Of a DNA stretch of 64,000 nt, positions 1 through 13,600 are shown one piece after another. The translations under genes were made by a program, and so were the position numbers. The number at the start of each line of letters is the position of its first letter. Position 1 is the stretch's first letter. The notes under the pieces were generated by a model. The model saw only the letters and a list, made by a program, of their open reading frames with translations. It was not told where the DNA came from and did not search any database. The stretch lies in contig JBBMNZ010000017.1 in the NCBI GenBank assembly GCA_037954325.1, forward strand, positions 15,019,501 through 15,083,500, given 5' to 3'. This stretch comes from Fistularia commersonii. Taxonomy: Eukaryota; Chordata; Actinopteri; Syngnathiformes; Fistulariidae.

Positions 1-572
1 AAGAAAGCATGTGGTTGCACGTACACTGAGTGCAGGGATACGCAGTGGTTAAGGCTTCCACTGGATACATGTACGTGCTGCATCTAGTCGTGTCTATTGT
101 TTATTTTCATTCTCTCATTTGCCATTTATACATTTGCATGTCTGTGATATTGATATTATGGAAAAAAAAAAGGAAAACATTTCAAGCAGAAGTGTTGCTG
201 TGTCTCACACAATCGCCCCAGGAGAAGAGCAATGGCGTTATCATGTCTCAGAGGATGACGTGGGCTGGCGATGGGCAAGCCTGCCTGCCTGCCTGCCTCT
301 GTGGGGAGCCGCGGAGTTGTGCAGTATTTGGCAATGAGTGAAGAAGCGAGGGAAAGAAAATAGGTGTAGCAAAAAATGAAGTAGCTGCGGAATTACCAAT
401 TTGAATGCTTCCCAGTGGAGAAAGCGCCTCCTGGTTTACATATAACATAGACATAAAGACACGTGAGGTACTGAATTCGCAAGATTTATAGATAAAGATA
501 TAGATATAGATATTTAGACCCTCCAATGTGCAGAGCTGTTAAACAACATGAAAATACCTTTTACAACCCCAC

Positions 573-1060
573 ATTTCTTTGTCGCCACTTTCGGCTGATC
601 CCGTCAGGGGTCGCAAAGGCAAACCTTCTGTCTCCACCTGACCCTTTTCTCTGCACCTTCTTCCCTTACACCAACTAACTACGTAACATATATCTTGTCT
701 TTGGTTAAACTCCAGGCCTCGTTGCCTGGCAGTTCCACCCTCAGCATCCTCCTACCCAGATACTAATTCTGACTAATTCCTACCACTCTTTATCTCACCT
801 AGAGAATCGCAATGTTGTCTAATCTGCTACCACCAACTATGCTTCACTCACTGCCGCTGCATCTACACCAGACAAATCGCTGAGCTCGCAATCGTCTTGT
901 TCACCAAGCAACTTACCAGAGAAGTGTGCTGTCATATATCCAGTCATCAGAAGAGCCCAATCAGCATCTTTGTCTGTATCTTTACTGCCCTTGCAAGATC
1001 CTTTCTTATGGCACGCTAGATAGCAAGCTAACTCTTGTGCTGCAGCCTTCAAACGTGTAT
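573..1060 (-). repeat. LINE (RTE-like) 3' fragment
   Basis: Begins with the tail sequence GATCCCGTCAGGGGTCGCAA, then CTCCACCTGACCC and further degenerate reverse-transcriptase-region sequence. It is the reverse complement of the tail seen intact at 44190-44770, so this is a decayed, 5'-truncated copy. The far boundary is approximate. Confidence 0.6.
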
Positions 1061-1344
1061 CAGCACAGGCCTAATCCCTGCAAGCACAATCGTAAGACAT
1101 ATTAACACACACCAATTGTCATGACGGGAGTTAACACAGCCTGGGTTCGCATTGACTTTGACTGAATAAAATGCACAACTTGTCTTATTGCAATTTCTAT
1201 GATTCTGAAATGGGACATATAAAATACTAACCGACCAAAGATGTCCAAGGCAACATTAAATGCTCACTCGCTGCTCTCTTCACTCACATTTAAAGCACAC
1301 TAATATCTATATCGAGATAGAGGGGGGATAGTGAATATTTGGTA

Positions 1345-1402
1345 GACGGATGCTTGAATTGGAGCTGAATTGGAGAGAAAATGTATGGATGTAGTGAGCT
1401 CT
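1345..1402 (+). repeat. Short relic of the same LINE
   Basis: Matches the near-3' part of the LINE at 44560-44645: a GGATGCTGGAATTGGAGCTG-like block, then ATTTATGGACGTAGTGAG-like sequence. A small internal fragment. Confidence 0.45.
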
Positions 1403-1898
1403 GTTGCACGAATGCATAATAATATGTCAGTTTTAGCTTCTATTGAACAGACAGTCAGATGATCTGCATTCGTCACCTAAAAGCTATTAATGGAATTTGG
1501 GCAAATCTGCTCGAAGAGAGGCTCGCTCACCATAATTCTTCCCCTCTCCCATGGAGGATGACATTTGAATTCAGTGAAGGTTACGCCAAGCTTTTGGCAA
1601 TATGCAGTTTTGTAATTTGGAAGACTTCTTTAAATAACCTTCTTCCCAACTTAAATGGCATTTCAATTCTTTGCATTTTGCAACCACATGAATGCACTTG
1701 TAAAAGTGTGGAATTCACATCTTAGCCACTGTCGCTAAAACCGTCCCAAGAACGGTTTTTTTTTTTCTTTTCTGAGTTTTTAGAGTCCACACAAACCCAG
1801 TCATAGTTTGCTTGAAGTAATTTATTAAATTAACCCTTAACGAATTATCTATTTAACAAGGGGTTCAAATAAATCCTGATTTTTTTTTCATTTTTATT

Positions 1899-2010
1899 CA
1901 TCCATCCATCCATCCATCCATCCATTATCGGTTGCCGAAGCCTGTCCCAGCTGTCATTGGGTGAGATGCAGGTCAAACCCTCAACTAGTCGCCAGTCAAT
2001 CATAGCAGAT
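1899..2010 (-). repeat. SINE/L2-type 3' tail with (CATC)n
   Basis: An ATCCATCCATCC run followed by degenerate CCTGTCCCAGCTGTCATTGG and GTCGCCAGTCAATCATAGC, the reverse complement of the fish L2/SINE tail that ends in (GGAT)n. Confidence 0.6.
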
Positions 2011-2494
2011 ATTAACAATTGTTAAAATAGAGAATAACTGCAGTCATGGTTAATTTTTCCTTGCTTAAACTTCTAATGAAGCATAATGGCCTGTGTGTAC
2101 GTACAAGTGTTTGAAGCATACTGGTTGTCTCTCCTGGTCTCTGTTCCAGGCTGTGCTCAGTTGCACCGTAAAGTTGTCACCACAGGACTATTGGATAACT
2201 GTCAGCTCACTAAATTAAAAGCCACAACCATGCAGCGTTTAATTTCTGTGTTTTCACGCCTGACAAAATGGGGGGGGGGTGCTACTGTGGCACAGGTCTT
2301 GTTTGTATGCTCATTTGCATGCGTGCGTGTGTGTGTGTGTGTTTGTGTTTTGGGTTACCCCGCTGTTTGAGGGGACCTAATGTTAAAATGAATATAAGGT
2401 CTCCCTGGGACGTACTTTAAGCGAGGGTTTAAACAGATTATATTATACACTTATACACTAATCAGACCCTCCTATGTGCAGAATTGTTTAATAA

Positions 2495-3230
2495 CCTGAG
2501 CTTTTAAAATGCCCAGTTTCTTAGTTGCCCTTTTGGCTGCTCTCTTCTGGATTGCCACAGTGAATCATCTGCCTTCATATAAACTTTTTGTCTGCATCCT
2601 CTTCTCGAACACCAACTAACTTAATCTCCTCTTTGATTAAATCTCGTCTGTGCTCTTCCTCCAGGCCTCCTGCCCGGCATCTCCTACCTCAGCATCTTTC
2701 TTCCCAGATATCCACTATTTGTCCTCTGCACATGTCCAAACCCTATTGATCTGACTTTATTTCAAAAACATCTACTCGTGCCGTCCCTCTGATGGACACT
2801 TCCAGTGTCCCTTATCCAAACGTCGTTGGTCTCACCATCTTCCTGAACACCTTTCCTTTCATTTTTACGTTTTCCTCTTTTATCTTTTATTGCCCCTGAC
2901 ATTTTCCTCCACCCATTCCAAACTCCTTGCAGCTTTTCTCAATCTCTTTTCCACACCCCAATGTTCTGGACAGTCGACTCTATGTAATTAAAATACTTCC
3001 CCCTCTTTATCTCTACTCCCTGTAACCTCACCGTTCCACTCGGGTTTTCTCATTCAGAAACACGAATGCTGCGGCTAACCGTCATTCCATTCCTTTCATT
3101 ATCAGGGTGAACTTTCACTCTTCTAGACCGTCTTCCAGCTGTTACCTGCTAATAATCCAGCATTAATTCCTACATAGATTCTGCAAAATCAGTGTTAGCT
3201 GGTACAAACCTCACCTCTGCTGCTTCACCG
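2495..3230 (-). repeat. Longer LINE (RTE-like) fragment
   Basis: Starts with the tail (CTGGATTGCCACAGTGAATC) and runs into the reverse-transcriptase region, with phrases such as CTCTGCACATGTCCAAACCC and CCTCCACCCATTCCAAACTC. Heavily decayed with no open frame. Confidence 0.6.
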
Positions 3231-5264
3231 GCATATTTCAAAAATGTTCAAAATGTATCGTTTCGCTGACATTCATTTTTAAGAGCACCATTTGGACATA
3301 GATGCCCCTTTCCAACCTGCAACCAGTTTAGGCAGAGGTGAACAAAAAGGTGACACTAATCATGATAATAGCAGGACCCAAATACTGCTGACACAACATC
3401 TAACTATATGCTACTGGATTACATGAAGTTTCAAAGGAGACAATACAATTTACAAGTTACCAGTAGGATGTACTGCTAATGCGTAGCAGTCTTGGATTCA
3501 GCTGAATGTTTTGTTTTGCATGAAAATCCATCAGTAGGATTATTTCTGGCAAAAATGTTTTCCTGTCATGTACAATGTATTCATGACAAATTCCTTTTGT
3601 TGAATACTCAAGTTTTTGAGCATTTTTTAAGTCCCCATTGGGACTGTTTCTACATCAAGTTCTTTAATTCTCCTGTATATATTCTACAATGTTGACAATT
3701 ACAAGTGGAATAATATAAAACAGTAAATCTATTATGTATGTATGAAGTATCTCCTCCAGGAATATATTCACAGTCAAGACCATAGGTCCGATCATGCTTC
3801 AGCAAGTTAGATGACCGACCTGGGAAAATAGTGGTTTATGTGGTTGGCAAGTCCGTCTCAGTAGAAAGCAATGTTTATACAGTTTTCGTAAAAAAAGAGA
3901 AAAAAAAAAGAAAAAAGCCTTATCAAATCAGTTAATTATTTTCTACATTGCCAAAATGAATTCCCACCGAAACCTGCCTGGAGTTGTTGCAGCTGTTGGT
4001 AATAACCAGTGCAAGCAAATAGTAAAAAAAAATGCAGCAGTTTGAGTGCATGTTTTTTTTTTTTTTTTGGAATTAGTCCATCAAGAAAATAAAGAATTAT
4101 TAATGGTTCCTGCTACAAAAAGATGACTTTTTTTTTTTTCATTTTTGTTTTTCTTCTATTTTCAAACATAAAATGTATTCCTTCATCCTTCATATGATCG
4201 TAAGCTCGTCATTTTTTTGTGTTTTCTAAGCAACTTGAATCAATGAGAAATGTAGACTATGACAGGGAGATATTTATCTCTCATGGTAAATCTCTGATGA
4301 ATTCCTATATGGAGTCTATCCTCCCACAGAGTCCACACAGTCATATCAGTAGTCTGGTCAGGATATCAAGTAGCCAGGATGGATAGACAGTATGTTCTGC
4401 AGTTGACTAAAGTGAGTGGAACCATCTGCAGGGTAATAGAGCTTTAGCGTGCACCACTTGTCTTCAGCTAAATGAAAATACACACTGGACTCCCTAATCT
4501 GACTTGCCAAACCTCAAGATTTATTATTTCAAGCAATGAAGAAAATTTCTTGAAACCTGCCTTGCAGAACGGTTGGAACTTCATGCACCGTAGGTGATTG
4601 CAGAGGATCAGAGGCCTTCAATAGATTTATCTGTGAATCCTGCTGACATTTATTGATTCCGGGTTTCAAAATCACTGCAGATTGCTTTTTTTTTTTTGAG
4701 ATACTATTGAGACGATAGGTTCCAATGACAGAAACAAATAAATTAGTTTGAAAGTCATCAGACCCTCCAATGTGCAGCAGTGCTTAAATAACTTAATTGT
4801 CAAAATACAGTATATATAAGAATACTAGTAGAATTACAGAACAGATGAGCTATCAAATATTCAACCCCCACAGAAGCCCAATCAAGATGTCTGTTAAAAT
4901 GCAATTTCAAATACGCAGAGTGATAGTCTGACGTTTGGAAGCCCTTTTGAACATCTCATTTTCGAGAGACCTGGCCAAGATGGCATATAACAGGACAACA
5001 GAGGCCCACACATCTAAAACTATTCAATTGTGTCCAGCTCAGGAAAAGCTTGCACGTACTTCTGTAAAATGGATCTTTATCAGGCGATTGCTTTTCTAAG
5101 TTTGAACATTTTGTGTACTATTATTTTAGAGATCCGACAATGTAATATATCTTTAAAAAACATTGTGGCTGCTCGGAGTGTGTCCAAACAAACATCCACC
5201 CACTGTAGTTTCCAGAGTGGTGTGGCAGCAGCTGGTGATGGCACTGCAGGTCCACACACACGTT
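3231..5264. other. Intergenic sequence, no gene seen
   Basis: AT-rich with several A or T runs. It includes a third copy of a short dispersed motif (CAGACCCTCCAATGTGCAG) at 4760. Small open frames show no family resemblance. Confidence 0.6.
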
Positions 5265-5272
5265 TATTAGTG

Positions 5273-6000
5273 CAGTGTTTCCCAACCTTTTTTGAGCCAC
5301 GGCACATAGTTCACATTAGAAAAATCACACGTCACTCCACCAAATAAATATGTCAATAACAGTTTTTAACGAATTAGAATGAAACCGTTTTCTCAATTTA
5401 GTTAGTGTGAAATCTAATATATCTAATATCTGTAGATTCGTCAAGTTGCAATGCAAATTTCCCACCGATGTGCAACTTTTCCAGAACACTTTTTTCAATG
5501 TCCGAAGACATGTCATCGATATGTCTGAAAACGGTATTATTTGAGAGAACTCTGGCTATTTCTTTATCAACGCCAGAGCCGAGCATTTCTTCTACAATGA
5601 TTTTGCCGGCAGGTAGTATTAATGTTTTGCTACGGTGTGTGGCTGTTGGGATTTACAGATGAGTTCAGCAACTTTGTAGCAGCTTCCACTGCTTTCTCAC
5701 TCGTCTTGGTAGTTTTCAACAATGCTGCCTGTTTGTTTACGCAGATACAAGTACTTTTTATTTTAAAAATGTATCACGCAAAGCGTCACTAATCACTCTG
5801 ATACACAGATGCACAGGTTAATTCGCTACCCGTTGCCATCGAATGGACACGCTGCCCACATAGACATAGAAAGACACATTATTCGCGTTGGATGAATAAT
5901 TTTCGGACCAATCAGGTGAAAGTGGGCATTTTTCTACGACACACCTGATGATCTCTCACGGCACACTAATGTGCCGCGGCACAGTGGTTGGGAAACACTG
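5273..6000. mobile_element. Nonautonomous hAT (Charlie-like) transposon
   Basis: 728 bp bounded by the inverted repeats CAGTGTTTCCCAACC and GGTTGGGAAACACTG, extended by subterminal GAGCCACGGCACA / TGTGCCGCGGCAC. The 8-bp target duplication is TATTAGTG at 5265-5272 and GATTAGTG at 6001-6008 (7 of 8 match). It carries a short transposase relic on the minus strand. Confidence 0.88.
5398..5586 (-). pseudogene. hAT transposase fragment
   Basis: A 62-codon open stretch reading LSNNTVFRHIDDMSSDIEKS followed by FALQLDESTDI, typical of the start of the ZBED/hAT transposase catalytic region. No zinc-finger N-terminus or dimerisation C-terminus remains, so it is inactive debris inside the 5273-6000 element. 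Confidence 0.75.
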
Positions 6001-6008
6001 GATTAGTG

Positions 6009-7148
6009 CATCTCAGGGGAAAGTGTTTTAAGCGAAATTGTCTTGTGGCACAGTTGTTATTAAATCACTAATGAGTCATATGATGAATGACCTCTCTGAG
6101 CTTCTCTCTTCCACCATTTTTGGTTTGATTCATTTTTTTTTTCCTCTTCAAATATTTATACTGCAATTATACTGATTATAACGGCATTCAAATAGCAAGT
6201 CGAACAAGCATGTTTATCCCATTTCAGGATTCATCTCATCTAACAAACCCAAAAATTCAGACACACTGGGCACAGTCATGACAAATAGGAAACGGGTTCT
6301 GTGCAACGGTGAAAGGTAACACAAGTTTTATTTTGCGGCGTGGGCAGCCAGTTACTCCCAATCATTATGACATTTGGCAGATGCTGAAAACAAAAATGTT
6401 TTTCAGGCTTTTGACTCAACAGCAGGTGACTTAATGCTTTTATAACATGTTTAAGTTTGATTTTGTCGCATTGTATTCATAGAAGACCACATTTGGGTGA
6501 AACTGCATTATGGAAACAGAACCCACTGACATAGACCATGTAGCATCTGACGGGAGGGGCTGCAGAACAGAAATTCCTTTCGGGTTAGTCTGTGCAGGAT
6601 AACAGCTTTCTGGATTGATTCTTTTTAATTATTTTTATGATTTGAATAAGTGAACATTTTCTCAGGAAAAACATGGTCACTGATCCCAGCGTGCAGACCC
6701 CAAGGCTCATAAAATCCAATGCGCGGCAACGGTATTCTGCAAAACAATACCAAAGTCTGGACTGTCTTTTGTCCCACTGGTCTTAAAAGTTAAAGGATGT
6801 ATTGTGAACCGACCCATTTAGAGTTGTATATTTATACATGATCAAAGCTGTGTGTGTGAAAGTTCCTCCGGTCACAAAAATGTGCACATGTTCACACAGA
6901 CCCCATGCTGGCCGTTCGTCTGGCCTCTGCACCTGGTCAGTCAAAGGAAATGAGTAGTTGGCCATCTCAGGACAATGTCCAGGAAACAGGCACCAACTAA
7001 CTTTGACTTCAACCTTTCAGCCAGCAAGTCAAAAACATTCCCAGCGCCATGGGAGCTCTCAACAAACTGCAGTGCGGTGACTAGGACAGTGTATCCTCAC
7101 TGTGAGCTTGTTCTGTTACTCCACGCCTCTACCACCCACTTACCTCTA

Positions 7149-7187
<39 letters not shown>

Positions 7188-8094
7188 GCATTCCACTGGA
7201 ACAACCAACGTGAAAGTCAGTGATGAATGGGAAACTGCACAATCCTGCATACAGTGTCCAGCTCTTACACTTTTTGATGAAAGCAGAACTATATCCTAAT
7301 TTTTACGATTGAATGAATGACGCTACATCGTGGCTGGCTTTTCGGTGCATGCAAGTAGATGTTTTTACCAGTATGAGTGCCTGAAATCTTGAGGTTGGCC
7401 TGTATTGTTTCAGTGATGACTGCAAAATACAGTGTGGTATGATGGAGTTGTTGTTCAGGGTTTTTACTACCTTCAGTAAACCAGTGTTTGTCATAATAAG
7501 GGAATGTGGGTAGGTAATGGATGTATTTATCCCTAGTGAAACATGCCTATTTTTTAAGTGTGTGCCTCTTGTCTACTTTTAAACTCTATGTACCAATATC
7601 ACCAATTTAATCATGTATCATTTCACATTTATTTCATGCCAATAGTTACAACAGTTACAAAGAACAATAAAAAGACAAAAAGCGTAGGATCAGTGATTTT
7701 CGATGTGGTCATTATTCAGTGTCCAGACCAAGTTTGCTAATAAGAAGTGTCTATTACCAATGGAAATTCCAACTCACAATTTTTTTATTTGCTATTTGAT
7801 AAATTTCAATGAGGCATATAATTCAACAATGGATAAAATTACTAGTCTGTGAAAGAATGGTTGTAGTTTCTCGCTAAAGAACGAGGCAAACTATTGTGAC
7901 AGGAAGTTGATTGATACATTGTAATATGCCGATGTCACCCTTATTCTTATCTTTTATTTTTATCTTCTAATAACCCTCAAGCTAACCAACTAAAAAGCAA
8001 AACAAATATAAAATGGGTATGGAGAGAGAAATTAGGACACGTAAGCAACGGGAAATATTTTTCTTTTATTTTTCACTGTCCGTTCACCAAAATC
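6009..8094. other. Intergenic sequence with a (CA)n tract
   Basis: No gene recognised. Contains the microsatellite (CA)n at 7151-7183. The open frames crossing it are dinucleotide artefacts. Confidence 0.6.
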
Positions 8095-8230
<136 letters not shown>

Positions 8231-9760
8231 AAGTCATATGTCAAGTCTGGCCACAGCTTCTTAGTCGTTTGTAAAAATAAATCCAAGCAAAATGTTTAAT
8301 ATCCAATACATTTATGCCAGGGTAATAACACTCATTTTACCGGGAGAGGGCTCCCTGTTGTTTTGGGGTGGATGGACTCATTTCCTTTGACAACTAAAAT
8401 GCTCGCTTTTGTGATAAAATATGTATCCGTATTTTCATTCATGTGAAACATCAATTAACATGCACTGTATATTTTATATATCGCAATAGTAGCTACCTAA
8501 GATCACATATATCTTCATGAGAATCAATAGAAGACAAAGACTTGATTTATATCCCGAGTAATCCCGAACGGGGGGGAATTGGAAAAACAACCGACATGAT
8601 TCCAGTTTTTTTCAATAACGGAGCCTTTTTTATGATTAATGGCTGTGAATGTAACCCTGAACTCCATGCAGGACCTTTGCATACTGAATGCTACGTGCAG
8701 AAACCAGCGAACAAACACATTGCCACACATCCAGAAAGCATGTGAAGTAAATAGCTCGTGTGAGGGTGGTGAGCGCTTGCGGCCTGAGTTACATTTGTGG
8801 CTTAAAGAGACAAACAGAACACCAAAAGAATTTTTCTTACTCAAGACTTAACTGTCAATCTTCTCGTTTATATTGGGGTGGTAAGAATAGCTCGTGTGAA
8901 CTTTAACACGCGGTTTAAATGCACGTTTTCTGCGAGAGAAACTGCCGTGTCGATAAACGACGAGCCTTTTGGTCCAGCGGCCTGTCATCTCCTGTTGAAC
9001 AACCCATGCATCAGAAGAAATCAGACTCGCTCCAGGACGCCGGGTCGTGTTACACCACGTCTCAAACTAAAACCTCGCCTGTTCGTTAAAATTCTTTCTT
9101 TCAGTTTTGTATGAATTCATGATTTTCGAATCCATCTCATTCAGGAAGACACTTTCTCTGTTACTCTCTCTCTCCATCTGTCTTTTTCTCCCTCCCTCTC
9201 TTTCTCTCTTGCTGTCTATCTCTGAACTTTTGAACTCTGAACTTGTTTTTTTTTTTTTTTTTTTTATTTCATATATATTTATTTTCCCTCAGGCATCATC
9301 ACTCTATCCCTTTCTGCCTCCCACAGGTTGGGCAGTAAAACAGGGGCAGACTCATGGGAGGCCATTAACCACAAGAAATGTAGCATTCAAGGTCTGCTGC
9401 AGAGCAAATGACTGCAGACTCTCTCTGAGCTGGTGAACTAAATAGTGGTAGATCGACAATGAGCAACAAAAGGATCTCTGGCCCTGCAGCTATAATAGAT
9501 ACGGAGCAGTGATGAGAACAGGGAACATTTTTTTTTTGTGGAAAATAGTGCAGAATGTTGAGTTGTACTTTTCAACAAGACCTTCCAGTACAGCTTCTCT
9601 TGACTGGTTCATATTCTAATATTGGGTTTGGTCAATGGTCTTATCACTGATAAATTCATTGCTAAGAACCCATATGCGCCACATGCTGAATTCCTTTACA
9701 TTTTGTAGAAAAACTGAATTATTTTGGAGGATTTCTATCATGATTTCTGGACTATAAATG
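8231..9760. other. Intergenic sequence, no gene seen
   Basis: Contains a CT-rich tract at about 9150-9230 and a T run at 9246-9266. No coding or RNA gene recognised. Confidence 0.55.
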
Positions 9761-10178
9761 ATTTCTGGACTATAAAACGCTACTTTTTTCCACACCCTTT
9801 GAACACTGTGGCTTAAACAATGATGCGGCTAATTCATGGATTTTTTTTGATGACCTTCATGTCGTCACAATTACCGTGAAATCTGGGGCTGTTCAGTTTC
9901 AGTGCGCAGGAGGAAGACGAAGACAGCGGTCAGCCGGAATAGGACAAAGCAGGGATAGAAAATGGATGGATGGATGAATGGATTTTTCCTCATGTTATTT
10001 ATTATTAATCTTTTTCATCAGCCGTGTTACAGGCGCTGTTCGGAAAAAAGCATTTCCAGTACGTATTTGTGGACGTGACCGGTATGTGTTTAATTCAAAG
10101 TTGAAAAAATGTATGTACCCATATATGTATTTTTAAAGGGTGCGGCTTATATTCAGGCGCGCTCAATAGTCCAGAAAT
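9761..10178. mobile_element. MITE-like element with ATTTCTGGACTAT ends
   Basis: Inverted ends ATTTCTGGACTAT at 9761 and ATAGTCCAGAAAT at 10178, with inner GCGGCTAATTCATGGATTTT and GGTGCGGCTTATATTCAGG. This is a common fish repeat family. The left end is duplicated (ATTTCTGGACTATAAATG at 9743). An L2/SINE-type tail ending AAAATGGATGGATGG is nested at about 9905-9985. Confidence 0.65.
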
Positions 10179-10334
10179 TACATATCTTAAACTTTTATTG
10201 AAGAACAGTTTTGATTCAAAGTGTATATCACGTGTGGGGTTGCTAGAACAGTATGGCGAGGTGCAAGGTCCTCATCATAGTTTGAACCGCTACATCGCTA
10301 CACCAAACCATTTTCCTTCTGTTCCTTTCATTAC

Positions 10335-10361
10335 CACACACACACACACACACACACACAC
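10335..10361. repeat. (CA)n microsatellite
   Basis: A perfect CA dinucleotide tract of about 27 bp. Confidence 0.9.
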
Positions 10362-11146
10362 CTGAGGCAGGGAATAAAATTTGCATTTGGCCTTACGGGA
10401 TTGCATGTGTTATGAGGTGCGTGTGCTTCAGACATTACCTCAAAATTTACATGGATGAGAGTGTCATAACTGTCTCCGAATGCCAGGTGTTTCTGTAATG
10501 AATGTACAGAGAGTGTTTTTATATCCTTGTCATATAATGTACATTTAAGTGACGCACATTGTATCCAAAAAGCAAGATGAAATTCCACTATCAAGGATGG
10601 AGAATATGAGTCTAAGGTTACCGGGATCGAAGGGAGGGTCAGTGATATCAGTTTTTGGGTTAATGTTCACACGGGAAGTTTACAAGCATATGTACAGGCT
10701 CCCAACTTCAGCGCTGTCAACAACTTTTCACTGGCACGCATAACATCTTTATTCTATAAATCAATGATCAGTGAGGTTTGGATGATATGTATTTGAAATA
10801 TGACTTCAGCTCTTATTCCACAAACCTCAGTTTAGCCGGTAATGTCTGCCATATATTTATAGCACGTCATTGTTCTGAGAGATTTTGGCCAAATGTTGGA
10901 TCTGAAATGACAGGAAGGATAGAGCGCACAAGAACTCTGCAAACTCTGATCCACGAGGAAAGCAGAAGAAGTTGCTATCGATTATTATTTGCGATTCAGC
11001 GAGTCCATTGATTAAATGAATAAAAAGAGACGTCAATTGTGACGAGTCAGAAACCTGGAGCAAGAAGCACAGAGTTCCAGAGTGGATTTCAAAATGAAAC
11101 ACATGAAAATAAAATATGAAATGAAAATATATTGTTTTTGCAATGT

Positions 11147-11436
11147 ACATGACTGTCTCAGAAAATTAGAATATTGTGATAAAGTTCTTTATCTTCTGTA
11201 ATGCAATTACAAAAACAAAAATGTCATACATTCTGGATTCATAACAAATCAACTGAAATAATGCAAGCCTTTTTATAATTTTAATATTGCTGATTATGGC
11301 TTACATCTTAAGAAAACTCAAAAATCCTATCTCAAAATATTAGAATGTCATGAAAAAGCATTTTTTGTTTTTCTATTGCATTACAGAAGATAAAGAACTT
11401 TATCACAATATTCTAATTTCTGAGACAGTCCTGTAC
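11147..11436. mobile_element. Tc1/mariner-like MITE, copy 1
   Basis: About 290 bp with long inverted repeats (about 60 bp) beginning CTGTCTCAGAAAATTAGAAT and ending in the reverse complement, flanked by TA. Nonautonomous with no frame. Its right flank (11437-11510) is shared with copy 3 and, inverted, with copy 2. Confidence 0.85.
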
Positions 11437-11493
11437 ATACAGCATCCTTTCCTGTGTTATTTTTATTCCACTGTTTTGTCTTAAAACACACCA

Positions 11494-11540
<47 letters not shown>

Positions 11541-11669
11541 TGTATCTATACTCCATAGACATTGTTATACATATATATGTGTGATAAAGAAGATAAAGAA
11601 CTTTATATATATACATATATATATACATACATGTATGTATATATATTATTTAATATTTATATATTATAC

Positions 11670-11700
<31 letters not shown>

Positions 11701-11723
11701 TATGTATATGTATATGTATGTAT

Positions 11724-11756
<33 letters not shown>

Positions 11757-11760
11757 TTTT
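11437..11760. repeat. MITE-associated flank with (AT)n, (CA)n and (TTGA)n
   Basis: AGCATCCTTTCCTGTGTTAT and the following 50 bases recur at 43533 and, inverted, at about 13247-13312. Then come (AT)n at 11500-11536, mixed ATATAC tracts, and (TTGA)n at 11727-11755. A decayed inner-repeat fragment, AGATAAAGAACTTTATATA, lies at about 11590. Confidence 0.8.
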
Positions 11761-13230
11761 TGTTGTTTGTTTTTTACGATCTGGAATAGTGTTTAGTAGA
11801 GTTTAACACCTCTTTACCCAGGAGGGCCACCCAGTCTACATACCAGTCAGTTCATTTTGAATTAGAATTTTAATATCATCTTTTACTGAGACAACAGTTG
11901 TTCATGTTGGTTCCAAAGCTACATTTCCTAATAAAGATCAAATACAAATGTCTTCAAACACCCGCATTCATGCGTGTGTTTTTGGGAATATGTCAGCGTG
12001 ATGTATCATAGCCCTCGAGACAACTCCCTAGAGACAAGCTTCATACACTCTAAGAATAGCCTTGGTTGTGTTACCACCGCCTGTCAGTGGGAAGGGGTGG
12101 GTGAATGCGTGGAAGCGACAAGAAGGAGGGCAAGTGACACTGTGCCACAGGGGAGATGACTAATAGATACCGGAGCTCCCGTCCTTCATCGGACAGTTCT
12201 TTTACCTGGCGTACATATTCTCGTGACCCAGCGAGAGACCTTGCCGGTCCCTGATACAGACACATGCTCACATTAGATGCAAGCTGTTGCACCCAACATG
12301 TTATGCATGCATGGATTACGGCTGTTTAAACCCAACCTCTTATTTTTAGAAATTGCGGAGCGCACTTGCGATGTCCTCCGTCGCTCGATATGACGCCGTG
12401 ACTTGTAGGAGTAAAGGGGAGAAGATGCAAGGGAGACGGAGGGGGAGATGGATACTAATCAGGAACTGATGTGTCTTCGCATTTTACATTTTTGACATTA
12501 GTTTAATGAGGACCTGGCCTACATACTCTGATTACGGGAAAGAGTTGCTTTTTGGATTGATTAGCCCCGTAATTTATTCGTTTTGTGAACGAACAGATCT
12601 ACATTTTTCATCAAGACTTCTTTTTGAGGACAAATAGCCGGATAGACGAGCGGCAAAAAAATCCTCTCAATGTGGGCTACTCACATATCACTCACACACA
12701 CATATACACACACACGCTTCTCACATTATGGCTGAGAGGTCACGACCCAGCCCTTTTTTTTTTCCGACATCCCCCAGCGTTGGAAAAAAAAAAAAAAATG
12801 AAACACTGCCTTGAAAGGCCGGTCAGAATAGGTGTAGGGCAGCGGGTGGAAAATGTGAGAGTCTCCTGAACGTGTGTTGACGCAAAGAAGAAAAGAGACA
12901 TTTATAGCCATTTCCGAGCCAGGAAAACCTCTCCTCTGAATGTGTCGGTGCAGAAGAATGGCTGATGATGTCTGCTAATCACCTATCATTTGAGATAATT
13001 GGGTAATTGAGGTAATAGGTTTCACTGTGGTCTGCTCCTCTCTTCACTGCAAATGAGCGAGTATTGAATGTAACACACACACTGGCACACGAGCACCCCA
13101 GCGTTATAATTGGATGAGCATGAAGAAATGTTTTAATACATTTATGAAAACATAAACATATTGGTTTAATATATATATGTGAATGTGTGTTTGTGTGTAT
13201 ATATGTAAACAGTGTATATGTAGTATAGAT
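11761..13230. other. Intergenic sequence, no gene seen
   Basis: Nothing recognisable as a gene. Contains A or T runs at 12754 and 12786 and short ACAC tracts. Confidence 0.55.
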
Positions 13231-13246
13231 ACAGTGTATATATATA

Positions 13247-13600
13247 TACATATATAATGTGTTTTTAAGACAAATACAGTGGAATAAAAATAACACAGGA
13301 AAGGATGCTGAATGCACAGGACCGTCTCAGAAAATTAGAGTATTGTGATAAAGTTCTTTATCTTCTGTAATGCAATTATAAAAAGAAAAATTTCATACAT
13401 TCTGGATTCATTTCAAATCAACTGAAATATTGCAAGCCTTTTATTATTGTAATATTGCTGATTAAGGCTTACAGCTTAAGAAAACTCGAAAAACCTATCT
13501 CAAAATATTAGAATAGCATGAATAAGCAATTTTTTGTTTTTTTTATTGCATTACAGAAGATAAAGAACTTTATCACAATATTCTAATTTTCTGAGACAGT
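13247..13600. mobile_element. Tc1/mariner-like MITE, copy 2, with inverted flank
   Basis: The MITE body runs from about 13314 to 13600 with the same inverted ends (CCGTCTCAGAAAATTAG ... CTAATTTTCTGAGACAG). The left flank 13247-13312 is the reverse complement of the right flank of copies 1 and 3. The right end stops at GAGACAGT and passes straight into a hexanucleotide array. Confidence 0.85.
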
